Of a DNA stretch of 64,000 nt, positions 21,613 to 34,604 are shown in pieces. The notes below the pieces were generated by a model, which had not been told where the DNA came from, made no database searches, and saw only the letters and a list, made by a program, of their open reading frames with translations. The stretch is from positions 38,446,846-38,510,845 of the forward strand of contig OZ007575.1 in NCBI GenBank assembly GCA_963931925.1. The letters run 5' to 3'. The stretch is from Onchidella celtica. Taxonomy: Eukaryota; Mollusca; Gastropoda; Systellommatophora; Onchidiidae. How positions within the stretch are numbered: the stretch's first letter is position 1; each line of letters starts with the position of its first letter. The position numbers and the translations under genes are program-made.

Positions 21613-23935
21613 GGAGACTATTATATTAGAAGTGACTTTAATTTGCGCACCCCCCCCCCCTTTCTTGGATGCCGCGTAGAGAATGCTGATCTACAGAGAC
21701 TATTATGAGTCCGGCTCAACGGTAATTGCCATTGTCACTAGACGTGTAAGATGCGCGATGCAGCGCAGTGTCTTGATACTGTGACTTTATTGTCAAAGTT
21801 AACGTTTGCGGTGCTAGATGATAATGATGGCTCGCTAACCAAGCTATCACGATTTGCTTGTGTGCATATATATAGTGTATGTGTAGCATTGCCTTGTTGT
21901 GGTAGGCAGTGAGGATTTCATGACATGTTGATGTGGATGGCTTATGTTATAGCGAGCGGCACTATACGCTTGATTGTATTACGGGTATTTGTGTACCTTG
22001 CCAGTACCACTATGCTATAGAGAGCAGTGTGATTGTGATTGCGTGTTTAGTGTTTAAGATGAGTAATTAATTACATGTATTGGAGATGTATATAATATTA
22101 GTTGGGCCTCACATGGGTGAGCCCCAGGATTGTTCTATGTGCGGCGGTGGATGAACAATGTTTCAGTGAGTCTACACATGTTGCAATGAGTCTCGCCGAC
22201 ATATATATATATATCATGTGCATGTATTATAGTTATCCAGATGTATTATGCTTCTATGAGTTTCGTAAGTGTGTGAAGGACAGTTTCATTTTAAGGAATG
22301 TACACATTACTTTATGTATCTAGTGGTGTGTCATACACATGTTAGCCTGGCGGCATAGCTCCGCGGCTAAGGTCAAAGGGCATGACCCTTGAGTATCGAT
22401 TGGGAAGGGAAGTAACCAATACAATAGCCCTGGGGCGGGTTAGTACTAATAATGGGAGTGGGCCTATGAGGATGGCCTGCATTGGGATGCAGCGTCTGTG
22501 TTATGGACGGTCAGTGGGCCATGTTGGCCACTGCGTTATTATTTTATGGAATGGCCACTCTGGATGTGCTGTACACCGGCTCAGTGGAGCGAAGCTATTG
22601 TGTTCTTGCCCCTTCATTTGTTATGTCCTTCATACTTTGATTAGTGCATTAATTAGTTTATGTTGCCAGTGTACTAGGAAACTCCTTGTGTATATGATAT
22701 AGCCACTTGTAGTTGTTATTCATTAACCTTAGCGCTATTTTATTCCATGCCTACATATCCAGTTGGTTATTGCTTAAATTCTATATTATGTTGTTATTGT
22801 TTGATTTAATACTTAATACTATTACTATGTATGTCCACCATTGATTGCCTGATTAATGTTGTCATTATATCCTAATCATATTTTCGTCTTTTTCTCTTGT
22901 TCCAGCTTATGGCTGGTTGGGCTTCTTTTTATGGGCTTCTTCTTTTTCTGGGTTTCTTTTTCTTTTTCTTGGTAGGGTTTTTCCCATGCCTTTTTGGTAG
23001 TGATACCTTTGTTAGGCTTTTGAATAAATAAGATTGCCAGCAGAACCCTGTGTTTGTTAATCCTGTGTATCCTTAAGGGAGTTACTATTGAACCCACGCA
23101 GTAACCACATTAGCCACTCGTAGTTCACCCAACAGTACGTTACGTCTGTTGTTGAGGCTGGGATATGTATACAATATTGCTAACAAGAGTTAGTTGTTTC
23201 ATTACTGCAGTTCAAGCCAGGTTCATTCATTTTGAATTATATCGGAATGTGCTGTGGAAACAATATGTTAGGGCTTGAGAAACAAGTCAAATAACAAACC
23301 CCTCTGTGCTGTCCAGTGCGATCTGCAGACAACCTCCAACAAACTATCAGTCTTAGCGTGACCTAAGTATACCATGTTTCGTAACTGGGTGTATATTGAA
23401 AGTTTCCTGCTGGTTTTGAATGGAAATTAAATTCCGGTTCTAGATCCGATCGATGCCACCAGTCCTGTGAGAATTTGAACGTTATTCAATAAATGACGAA
23501 CTCCAAGATAGCCGCCGCTGAAAAGGTCCGGTGTCCTTCACATTACAATTGAGAACAACTTCCACAGTGGTTTTTTTTTTTTACAGTTGGAAATAATCGA
23601 GTTTGTAAAAACAAACAGAAACATTTCAAAATAGACATACACACATGGTGCCAATTGTTTACTCTTAATTCGAACAAAACCATTGTTGAATGGGTGAGGG
23701 GTGATGCAGATGCATTTAGTCTCCAAAGACACCTACAAACTTATCACCACCGTATCGATAGAAGTGTAATTCAGGTCACTTTGATATTCTTTCATGTCAT
23801 CACTGTTTCGCCCAAAACCCCATTACTTCAACCATAGTACCTTCAATGGGAGAATTCTCATTTTTAGGTGAGTCACATCCAGTTCACCGATGAGGTAGGA
23901 AACTGGTTTTTAGTGGTCTTCAGCTGGATTCGTCC
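21613..23935. other. Gene-free stretch
   Basis: It contains a C-run at 21650-21660, an (AT)n near 22200 and a T/C-rich low-complexity block at 22880-22990. That block produces spurious Lys/Glu-rich minus-strand frames. No supported gene. Confidence 0.45.
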
Positions 23936-23939
23936 TAGC

Positions 23940-25880
23940 TACCACATCCCTAACAGGATTGCTATAGAGGTTGTCTCCTTTCGTTTGCACAACTGAATAC
24001 AGGACAGTACATTAGCTTGTGCTGCAGCTCGTTTTGCAACTGCAGCTAAACAGGTTAAGAGCCTTTTTGGTGCTCTCAGCTGCATCTCCTCAGACCATGT
24101 AGTCACGGTGCAAAGGGTCGAAGTTTGGAAATGAGCCACCGGCAACTTTCCACGGTATGACCTGATGCTGAACGTCCAAACATTGTGTCTGACTCTGTTC
24201 ATAGATGGTGAAAACCTAAAGAGCTTTATTGTGACATACCTCTTGGCTGCAATTTTCGTGCTGAAAAGATGCATTTTCCTCATGAATGTCCCCGGCGCCC
24301 GATGATGTAGCGAAGCTATGAAGTGAAGCAGAATTCTATGATTTCTTCCTCTGTTTAATACGTGTTCCCAACTCTTGGAAGACAGAGGACATTACATTTT
24401 TAACTTGGTGTTCTTACCTGTAGTGTTTCCAGTGACAGCAAACGAGAAAACAGTATCCCGCCCAGTGAGGACATGGATTGCAAAGATGTTCAGCATGATG
24501 GCTTCGGGGATGCTGACAAACAATATTAACGGACATGACATTACTGGTTGGCAATAATACCTTCATGAAAGATACTATATTGACCAGACTTCTATGCATT
24601 TCTACGTGCCGGGTGTTAGCGAGATATGGCAGTACGTCTGTGTCGTCTGAGTTGACTTTAAGGTTATGATGCCCATCACTGATTTCCTGAATCATGTGAT
24701 ATATCACAATAACACCAGCCTTCTCGTGATTGATAGATGTGTGCTGAATCCACCTCCCAATTGTACTGGTTGTGGGTCTGGGCCTATAACAATGAGATGT
24801 GTATTAACTGAATGCAACAGAGACCTCACCTGGCTGATAGTCATCCGTACGGTTTGTTCTTGTTCTTCGTACGTAACGACGGTGAGAACGACGGCTCTTC
24901 GTAGTGTTAATCAAAAAAGACAATTGAGTCCTCTCTGGATGGGGTGGGGGGGGGGGGGTATGCAGCAGGACTTTCTACTTAGTTTGAAACACTAGTCGAA
25001 AACCACATACAGAATACGAGCATTCTCATTACTAAGGATAAGTCCCTTCACCGCTGAAGTGATAAAGTCAGACACTTCGTTTGGGGAAACTTGTCATAGC
25101 AAGGGTCCACAGGCAACACGGATGTCGACATCTGAAACCCTATGGTGAAATTTTCAGTAGAAATCTTACACACTTTGTTTCAACACTGGCTTGCTGGTAG
25201 ATTGTATTTCCACCATTTGACCAAAGAGAGATGACGACAGTGAGTGAGTTGTAATGGGAACAAAGTCTGTGTTAGGTTACAAACGCGTGCACAGTTGAAT
25301 CCAGGTTCAATATTTAGCTCAAGAGTGGAAGGTGTATCCCTGGCCCTACCGTGAATCGCACAATAATGTGTTCTCACAACTTCAGATGTCAACTCTCTTT
25401 TGCCCAATATTCTACACACTCTATGCAAAAATTTCATTTTTTTTTTTTGTTCTACCGATGAAGGAAAAGTACAATCTTTGAAATATTTGCAATTAAAAAC
25501 GTAAGAAGGTAAGCAATGCATCTGAAGAAATTTGTTTTCTCCCTCTTGTAAATCTGACCCTTGCACTTATGCAGTTTCATAATAATATGCGGTCACATAA
25601 CTTGGCACCGATAAGTTTATCAGTTTTCTGCTGAAGCCTTGGGAAACGGGGGGGGGGGGGGGGGGGATTTAGGTCGTTTCAGTGAAAAGATCTGACCAAA
25701 TGCTATGCCACACACCAATTTGCGATGCACAGCATGTCTACTGGAAAGAAACTCCCTAACGAGGACAGGATGAAGCCCTGTACGAAAGGCAGGTAGTACA
25801 GTCTGCAGTGTACGTAGCTGTTGTGATCTTCTGCGAAAAAATATGGCAGCAATCAAATGAAAAGGCCAGTCATCTTCCCA
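23940..25880 (-). pseudogene. Decayed multi-copy gene with FEN/PIN-like and Cys-rich signatures
   Basis: Broken frames on the minus strand follow, in the right order, a large uncharacterised invertebrate protein family that I recognise by its motifs. A DWPFHL...FFAEDHNSY segment lies at about 25800-25880. An H-E-K-A-G (normally HEEAD) stretch precedes SDDTDV at 24633-24650. LTGRDTV (normally LTGCDTV) is at 24449-24469 after a frameshift. A cysteine-rich FSCSCKTSCS tail is at about 24015-24074 and is followed by a stop. The SDTDV and LTGCDT motifs resemble the XPG-I/GCD motifs of FEN-like nucleases (inference). At least two frameshifts, internal stops and substitutions of key residues show the copy is dead. 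It probably belongs to a mobile or amplified family. Confidence 0.7.
25649..25667. repeat. Poly-G tract
   Basis: An uninterrupted G run of about 18 bases, with G-quadruplex potential. It is one of many such tracts in this window. Confidence 0.9.
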
Positions 25881-26059
25881 CCCCCCCCCCCTTTTTTTTT
25901 CGGCCAGTACAAAAACAGCCATGATGGACAGTCACTGCGAAACCGTTTGTCCACGATTGCGTCGTTCGTTGACTTCACAGTTTCCTGTTCACGCATGTCT
26001 AGGGTCCACCATCTTGCGAATTTAGTGAATTTGGTGGGGAATGCTGATCTCAAGAGGTC

Positions 26060-27779
26060 TTTGACGACTGATCTCAGTGCCCAGCTCGCCGCAGGCTGGT
26101 CAGTTAGTTTACCGCCCTCCTGTCAGCTGGAATTGTACCTCATTCAATATTTCATAAGAACGAACAGTATCGGGTGCAGGATCATCGATATTCGGCATCG
26201 ATATTGTGACGTCACAGGATAGAACATTAAAGGATCGCTAGTGTTGCAGTACCGTGGGTACCTAGGATCGGTGCTTACGAAGGCATTGTTACTGATGAAA
26301 GCGAAACATTTTGGCCTCTCATAAAAAAACCTCGACTGGCATCATTTGGCATCAAACTGAACCGAGATCAGTAACTACCTGACAACCTAATTCAGCAATA
26401 AAATTTTCCATACGTCCAATCGCTAGGCTCAGATAGCCTTACCTAGAAGCCACACTCGAACTATATTGCGTCAGTTTGACAACAATTTGTTGTTAGGAGG
26501 CAACAATACCACAGAGAGCATCCAAAAGGAAAATTTTTGGTAACAGATTGGTAAAACTACAGAAATTTATCACAGTGGTATTGGTTGTTCTCAGTACTCA
26601 GAATGGCGGTGCAGGAGAAATGAGTGCTATAATTCTTGTATACAAAAAATGTTAGGACGTTTGGAAATTCTAAATTTATATTTTTGGGGGATTAATGTTA
26701 CAATTAGCAAATTCAAAAATGTTTGTAGCATCTTTCTAAGACATAATCTGTGGTAAAAACATTTAGATAGAACCTTATTAGTCACTATAAACATGGATCC
26801 GAAATGATTTATTCGAAATTTTCAGATTTTTTGATGTGTACAGAGTTCTTGACCCATGATATGCAGAATAATGAACAAATAATATATTTGAAGCTTTCAA
26901 TTCCTGGCCTGTCTATCTGAGAGTAAGTGTGTCGAGTATCAAAGCTTTTGGTAGAAAACTGAGAAAGTAGTGAATATTTTCTTACCTCACCCCCGTTAAA
27001 ATTGAGCTATATTATCTAAATAGAATTGGGAACAAAATCGCGTCTACATACGTAATGCTGCCCTTTAGCCAAATATATCCGGCAGTTTCTTACGCCCAGG
27101 GGATCACTTTAAATGAAAATACAACAAACAAGAGTATATTTTTTAGTGCAAGGTTCAACGCTTATTTGAAGAGATAGAGCAAGTTGGCCCCCCCCCCCTA
27201 CTACTACTTTTATAAGGGAGAGAGAGAGAGGGGGGGGGGGGGAGAAAGAGAGAGAGAGAGAGCACATGATTGTTTATTCCGGGCAATGCCCGGTACGTCA
27301 TCCAGTTAACTATTACTCAGAAGAGCTCAAACTATGAAGTAAAGTTTCTCACAAGTGGAATTAACGATACGCAATTGAATGTACAATTTAAGTTGTATAC
27401 TGGGATTACGATAAGTGGTGGCTAGAATAAGTGGAAGAGATGAAAATAAAGGAGAGAATGGATGGGAGGAAGTTTGAATGAATAAAACTATGTTTAAAAT
27501 TTAGCTGAGCAATTTAAACACTGTATGTGTCCAAGAAATTAGGAAGACGAGAAAACTTTGTTCTCACCTAGACAGTGATAATTTACTCTTTCGTGGTGCA
27601 TGGAAAAGTTTAAATTTGACCATTTGATATGGACACCAAATAATAATGCAAATCATTACAGTGGTAAAATATACATCGAATAAAATGAAGTACAATGAAA
27701 TGATAATTCATGCATATTTTGTTTTAATGCGTGGATAATAAAGCTTTCTTCGTCATCTTGTACACGCAAAGTTGTGAAG
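26060..27779. other. Gene-free stretch with GA and C/G tracts
   Basis: AT-rich DNA. A C-run at 27188-27197, a (GA)n/(G)n composite at about 27219-27262 and no supported gene. Confidence 0.5.
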
Positions 27780-28015
27780 AAACGAATGATTTTGAAAGGT
27801 TGATGCTAGGGGATCGTAGTGTACCCAGAGAGCAACCCTGGGGATATCCGACCTGTATGGTTGGCCTCAATCTTGCACGTAGGAATGACGTCGTTCCTAC
27901 ATACATCCGCTGGTTACAACAGTGCGCCGATGTCAGTTTGATGCAGGAAGCCCACCCCTATGGTAATCTTACCAATCCTACGAAAATCTACGTCGAATTG
28001 ACGTAGGGTGGCTGG
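27780..28015. repeat. Dispersed repeat family C, copy 1
   Basis: It aligns in direct orientation with 30285-30515. Examples are GATGTCAGTTTGATGCAGG versus GACATCAGTCTGATGTAGG, and the sequence around CGTTCCTACATACATCCGCT. It is diverged and non-coding. Confidence 0.65.
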
Positions 28016-30284
28016 CTAGGTATTATAAAGCTGAACAGAGAAAACACTGAGTTGTGTTCACTGCCCACCTGTAGCTTATGATGTAAAATACGGCTGTTCC
28101 CTAACAACATCCATCCTGAACATTAACTTCCTAACACAGTAAAGTTGAATGGACGAAAACAGGTCGCAGGTAGAACCAAAAAATATGATTTAAATTGCAG
28201 TTAGTCTACAGTCTCTGGCAGGGCAATGTACAAGGTTACCAGAGTCAAACGTGAGGTGCGGGAGGGGGGGGGGTTGAGGGGATAGGCAATCGTCCGTGTA
28301 TTTATTATATTTAAAAGAAACAAAAAACGAACATAATTTTTATTTTCACTTGCCTTTTTTTTTGGGGGGGGGGGGGCTTGACCCTTTATCTTTCCCTCGT
28401 CGGAGAAATGTAGGCTACTGGTGCGCTCTGTGGTAGTAGGTGGGTATATATTTATAGTCTATTTTAAAAATAAAGAAAGATCTTAACACATTCGATGAAG
28501 CAGAGCATTGTGAAAGAGTGAGCGTCTTCTTGATCACCAACACGAGAGCTAATTCAATTCAGTCCCTCACACATTTCTCAACCACTCGTACACGATTTTG
28601 CTCACTAGTTGATATACTTTATTCACAACTCCCAAACACGGACACACTCACATTGCATTGGCTGTATTATTAAAATTTGTTCTCAACAGTGTGGGTCAAG
28701 GTTTCTCCAGTGAAATAGTTTTGAAAACGTTATCGCCTCACTCTATCCCATCATAATTTTTTTTTTTTTATGCTTCAGAACCACGGAAAGAGTCAGTTTT
28801 GTGAGTGCATTGATGTTTGTGACTCTATAAAAGCTTAACTTATTTCAGTGAAAGAGGAACTACCGTTGACAGCACAGTGTGTTTTTCAAGGGGTTCTACA
28901 ACATGGATGTGCACTACACGCGCCTTACAAAACCCTTTCCAGGATTAATGAGGACTTATAAAAGGAGTGGAGACTTTAAAGCTTTAGCTGTAGACAATAG
29001 TCTTGCTTTTGTCTGCATTGCATGACATGGTGAGCTTTTAGGGATTAATGGCAGGTAGAGCTCTTTATTTGATCGTAAGATTTAGTGCATTTTTTTTTTT
29101 GTTAATGAAAACTTGGCCTTCTCTCTCTGTCTCTCTCTCTCTCTCTCTCTGTGATGTGGGGGGGGGGGGGGAGGGGCATTATCTAGGGTTAAACTTAATG
29201 AATACGAATCCTTTCTGTCTTTTCAAAATCAATTTCGACAACCTGCCAACTTGTACTGGAACTGACCAAACAAAGGCTCATCTGAGACGTTTATTTTACA
29301 TTGTCATTTGAACGGTTTTTAAGTAACTTGTGCACAGTTCATCTGTAGGACCAGAAAGAAAAAAAATGTCAGCATTAAGAAAACCCTACTGGATTTTCAA
29401 CGCCGTTGACATACCACTCACCTGCGAAGGTCAAATTTAATTTACGTAACAGAATAAATCATGATACATTGAAAGGTATAAAAGAAAACAAGAATTGTCT
29501 CTCTAATTTTAAACTCTGTTAAAAACATATCAATAGGTAGAATGTTAATTTGTATTTCACTATTTTGATCAAAATACAGATCAAATAAGACGCTAAAACG
29601 AAATCAGAAACCATGCATAGTGTAAACTTATTGTGGTCATCTATATCCAATACATGTGCCATTGTCTGCATTTCATCAATGTGACCAATTTGACAGTAAC
29701 CTGAAGTAGAGAAAAGATCTATGTATATTAGATTTTGAGGTAGGTGAGCGTTATTGACGAAAATGGTTAAATGGTTAGTTTTCTGGCACCTGTTGATTAT
29801 GCCGTCACTACTTGGCTCCGTAAAAAACAACACAGCCCGAAGCTCGTGTTTCCAGTCTGGTTAATTTATTAATCTGTGACCGTCACTACTTATTTGGCTC
29901 TTCTTTTTATAAATATTTTAGGCTGACGAGTGGAGAACAGATCTCCAACGATTTACACTTCCTTTTGGGATGGCCAATTGGCAAAGGATGATGGTAGCTC
30001 GAAGATTTAATCTCCGTTGAAGTTCACCATATATTTATGGCTTATATAATTGATATATTATGTAACTATTGTATAACTGATAAAGGGAAGGAATCCGAGA
30101 AAATAGCAATATTTGAAGGGAAAGCCATTAACTCCCTTATATTACACAAAAAATGTACCCTTTCCCTCTTGTTTTATCTAATTCTGTTACTTTCTGAATC
30201 CTTGTTAAATGTTTGTACCGCAAAAAGATAAATAAAAAAATAGGGGCACAACAAACACAAATGGAGCTCCTTCAGGAAACTAAC
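28016..30284. other. Gene-free stretch
   Basis: It holds G-runs near 28264, 28366 and 29157, a (TC)n at about 29120-29150 and AT-rich sequence. No supported exon. Confidence 0.5.
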
Positions 30285-30515
30285 AAATCTAACATTGTTG
30301 ATGTTATCTCCTCGCAGCCGATAACCCCATGGAAATCCGACATTTAGGAATAATGTCAAGTTCGCACATTGGAATGTCATTGTTCCTATGTAGATCCCCT
30401 GGTTATGACACTGCACTGACATCAGTCTGATGTAGGTAATCCATTCCTATAGTAACCCTACCAACCTTACAGAAACCCTATACATCTCTACATCTTATTA
30501 ACACAGGGATGCTGG
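30285..30515. repeat. Dispersed repeat family C, copy 2
   Basis: Diverged direct copy of 27780-28015; see that entry for shared blocks. Confidence 0.65.
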
Positions 30516-31944
30516 CTTGATTTTCAGTCGGATCTCGGTCTAGATTTCCTGATGTGTTCTTGATGTCTTTGAACTCTTACAGTTCTTTGCAAACTGCCTC
30601 AATATTTCTTTTTGTTTCTAGTTAAAAGAGTAAGCAATAGGGTCAGCAATTGGTAACAAGGATAAAGAGAGATTAGAAATTGGTTTTGGGTTAGCTTTAG
30701 GGATTGGCTCTGTGGTCTGAATGTCCAGAACTCTTCCCGTTCTGATTATTTTGGTGCTGTGATGGCAGTGTAGTTATTTTTAAAAAATGCACAGTACATT
30801 AAAAGCTTAGAGTATCATGATGTAAGTGTAAGTGATCAAAGTATTTTGAATCATTCATGTTCTAGTTTGTAATGTGGTCAAGTAACCTTAACTCTTTATT
30901 TTTTTAAAAGATCCATTAAATAGTATAATTTGTTGCCATCTTTACCAAACATGTGTCAGCCAATCCCAGCCACTTGACACTGCGTCTAATTCACTCACAC
31001 CTACGCAGGAATGATGTAAACAAAGTGGAGGCTGCTGACTGTGAGGCGAATAGTGCAGACACTTTGGCATTCATTGTAGTGTGCCAAATTGAGTGTGCAT
31101 ATTCTTGCTCTTTATCATCTCATGGTTTGAAATGGAGAAAACAAAGAAAGTGAATATTTTATCCCACAATATTATCATTTTGTGAAGTGGAAACTTTTTT
31201 GTTTAAGTTAAAATTGATGAGGAAAATTTCTTTTTTCCTCTCTTCCGTACTTCTTGAAAAACATTAAATCCACATTGGAGACAACATCAGCGATGGATTT
31301 TGAAGTTTCATTTTCATTATTAACAGAATGTTGCAACTTTGCTAATTAGAATTATAACCTTCAATCAAATAAGGATAGCAGAGTTGACACAGAGCAGGAA
31401 AAATTAAACGCTTCTCTTATCTTTTCTTAATTTTAGGTAGATCTCTATGTCATTCGGACAAAGTGTAAAGTTATGAACCCCTTTGTATGTGTATGTAAGC
31501 TTATGGAAAGCTCTGGCAAGCCGAATAGTATTTTGCACCAATGTGTTGGGTCTATCCACCATGTAATCAGCTATGTACAGTTCATGCATACGTCCACAAA
31601 TCATTAAATTACAGCAAGACTCATTTTGCAAGCAGACTTTATGCAAATGGGATAATTGTAGATGTAAGAACTTAGAAAATATAATTATAAATAGGGTCCA
31701 TTTTAGTATTTTACATTTATACAAACATAAAACCCATGCTTCGCATGACCCCGAACCACTGCCCGCCTCATCACTTTCTACCTTTGTAACAGGTATTCCT
31801 GTGTTCTAACTTCACTGCGAGCATGCTGAGTAGTTAACATCAGCCGGCATGAAATGTTCACACCATGGGTCACGTGCTCATGAAAAAAAGGGACAGGAGG
31901 AGAGCAGTCAAAGACCCAAAGCAAAATTTAAAAATTGAAAGTCA
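30516..31944. other. Gene-free stretch
   Basis: Anonymous AT-rich DNA. Both-strand open frames at 31404-31809 lack family motifs and splice sites. Confidence 0.45.
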
Positions 31945-32110
31945 AAACCAATTTTAAAAAATCCAAACTTTAATGCACCCCCGGGGTACTTAAAACCTAC
32001 ATACAAAATTTGTTTACTCTGGGTGGCCTAATAAAAAAGCCTTTTGCGTTCAAAGGTAGAGAATTTGTGCATTATATATATAAATTTATTCATTTTTTGA
32101 TGAATGCCAA
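31945..32110. repeat. Dispersed repeat family B, copy 2
   Basis: Inverted relative to 19600-19830, with a nearly identical 39-bp core at 32027-32066. Its GC-rich tip is at 31975-31987. Confidence 0.75.
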
Positions 32111-33420
32111 TTTCATTTTGGAGACTCGTCGTTTTTGTTTGTTCTCCACCCAACTGACAAATTGCTTTTTTTTCTCCATAGTGATTATTGTGATTTGGCT
32201 GTTGCATTATTTGAGTTTGTGATCACAATAAAAAAATCTGTCCTCGAAAAATTTTATTCCCCATTTTTCTTACTCGGTAAATATTTGAAAATGTATAATT
32301 CGGAAAAAGCCCGAGCTAACATGTACAACTTGTTCATGCATTTCATTTTTTGCTATTTCTTGTCTCAACAGTTATTAATTTATATCTTAATTATTTCCAT
32401 TTTCAAATCTCGTTTAGTTAATATTGATAAGTGTGCTTAGCCCCTCTCCTTCAGGACGAATATGTCTTTTTGGTATCGATTTTGGTTCCCCTAATACTGA
32501 ATAATGATGTCATTCCCATATTTACAAACAGAAAACCAAAAACTAGGGAAGAAAAAAGAGGTGTCATGAGGAAAATGTAAATGTAGAAAAAGAAGATGAA
32601 GATGTGGAGGGATTTTTCAAAAATAACTATTGATTTCGTTATCATATTCAACGAAGTTATTGGAAGTCGATTAAGTAGTATCGATTCCCACTTTCGGTTT
32701 GTAATAAAAACCAAGACAGTGTCAAGGGCAAAGGTAGATAATCATGTTCTTGAGTTGCTAATATTTTGAAACTGCAAAATTTTGAAGCATATGTATTAAA
32801 AGGCACATATCTTGAAGGAATAATGATAAACCCAGGTGTTTGAATGAAAACTAAAAGTTTTGAGTAAAGTTAATAAAGGAATAAATTTAATATATGAGTT
32901 TATGCAAAATGAGGTCAAACCCATAACGGCAGACAATGTATGAATTCTGTGTCATATAAGAAAAACCCAAATTTATTTATAGTACAGAACAGCCACTTGT
33001 GGGAAACCTGGGTGGTCACTGGCTCCTGCTTCCATGTAGCGTCGAGGTCGGCGGTCGACCAAGGTACTCGCACGGCTAGTCATGCCCAACTAGCCTGTAA
33101 AGCTTAGGGTCTGGCGAGTTTCCTCCCTTAAGGCGCTACTGAGGGACTGAGAGTTGGGGTGGAGTTTGGTCGGGGGTAGGCCGGACAAAACATACGGATT
33201 AGAACCTACTTCCTTAGACCTTAAGGGGCAACTGGTACTTAAGTATTAGACTTAGGATCGTCCATGTCATGGGAAAAGTGCTCTCGCAACCACATATTCA
33301 AACGGCACATGTAGTGTAGCTATGTAGGGTAATGTGTGCTGGAGTCCCCGTGCCACTTTTTTTTCTTTCTTAAAATTTCCCGAGTTAAGTGTGTTTTCTT
33401 AAAGTGAGCATTTCTATTTT
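32111..33420. other. Gene-free stretch
   Basis: AT-rich. A GC-richer island at 33000-33250 contains GGTCGGCGGTCGACC but shows no recognisable gene or RNA. Confidence 0.45.
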
Positions 33421-33422
33421 TA

Positions 33423-33735
33423 ATGCCCAGGTGGAGCAGGAGCTTGGCCGTGCTTTGTTTACCTTTTTTTGGCGTTGTTTGAGAGTGGTTTAAACCTGTC
33501 TCTTGGAAGACAAGACATGGATATTTTAACACTCCCTCAAAGAATCTTAAAGAAGGTATAATGCACTTTTCTTTTTTTCTTGAGTTAAGACTGTTGATGG
33601 GGAGCAGGTCGATTATGTTTTTCAATTTAATGAGCCTATATCAGAGATGATGTTTGAACTGCCCTTCGACAATCATTATAAATATAAATGCCGGGAGACG
33701 CTAGATAGATTGGACCCAGTCCTGAACAGAATCCA
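33423..33735 (+). repeat. Dispersed repeat family D, copy 1
   Basis: It shares two blocks in the same order with 37233-37665. The first contains CTTGGAAGACAAGACATGGA; the second ends TTGGACCCAGTCCTGAACAG. The two blocks could once have been coding, because copy 2 keeps open frames through them, but I recognise no protein. Confidence 0.7.
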
Positions 33736-34202
33736 AACTTTGGACGTCTCATACCTTGCATCCCCTTTCTCACGGGCAATCTTATTAGTCTTGTCCCCAT
33801 AATATCCCTAATGAGTGATACCCATTGGAACGCCTCCTTAATTTGCTCTAATCTGAGAAAGATTTCCATTTGAGACGGGGATGGACTTTCACTGAAAATT
33901 CTAACCCAAGTCGCAAAAATCCAATACTCGAATGCTATGACAATAATACACACCTATGCCAAAATAGCGACTGACAGTGGATTTTTTCCTGGGAATGTAG
34001 AATACTTGGGCATGCAATGTATTTCAGTCTGTTCAGATTTTAGTTTGACCTTGCCTTTAGAGAGATTTCAGTAACATATCCTCTTTTTCTCTCTTCTTTC
34101 TTTTCGCTTTCTTGCTGCTTCTTTCTTCAAACTTCACAATTTTGAGCATTGTTTTGAGTGGGTTGATGTTTCAGTCTAACAATATGATTATCTCATTTAC
34201 AG

Positions 34203-34358
34203 ATTTGTAGAACGTGCAGTTCTTTCTGACTCTCTGCTTATCGAATCCACTGACTTGCGGAATACCATACTGGATCCACCCAGACCTGCGGAAGATGGCA
34301 GACAAAGAGACGGGGCCGCATTTTGCTACAAGTGCCAACTCCACCTTCCTGCAGTAGG
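34203..34358 (+). other. Candidate splice-bounded exon
   Basis: After an acceptor-like ATTTACAG, one frame stays open for about 51 codons (FVERAVLSDS to CYKCQLHLPAVG) before TAG. A good donor (TCTAG|GTGAGT) follows at about 34399, beyond the stop. The Cys-x-x-Cys pair is suggestive, but I recognise no family. It could be a UTR exon, a terminal exon or chance. Confidence 0.2.
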
Positions 34359-34589
34359 CTAGCTGTGGCCGCTTAATGCCCCAGTTGAAATGCGGTCTAG
34401 GTGAGTAGAGAATGGGGAGATGTCCATCCCACCATTGTGCGGGCTAAAGTCCATTCAGCCCCTCATTTTTCTACGCATCCATATTCTGTTATTCCCAGAG
34501 CAAAACCAAATCTCTTCTTAACAGTTCATTTTCCAAACCGCGGTTGCTCACAGATTCCCACAAGGACGAGACTTTAGGAACGGCCATGC

Positions 34590-34604
34590 ACGGGGGGGGG
34601 GGGG
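34590..34604. repeat. Poly-G tract
   Basis: G run of about 15 bases. Confidence 0.9.

Noticed and set aside
22876-23097. Lys/Glu-rich minus-strand frame
   Set aside because: Produced by a T/C-rich low-complexity block; no gene context.
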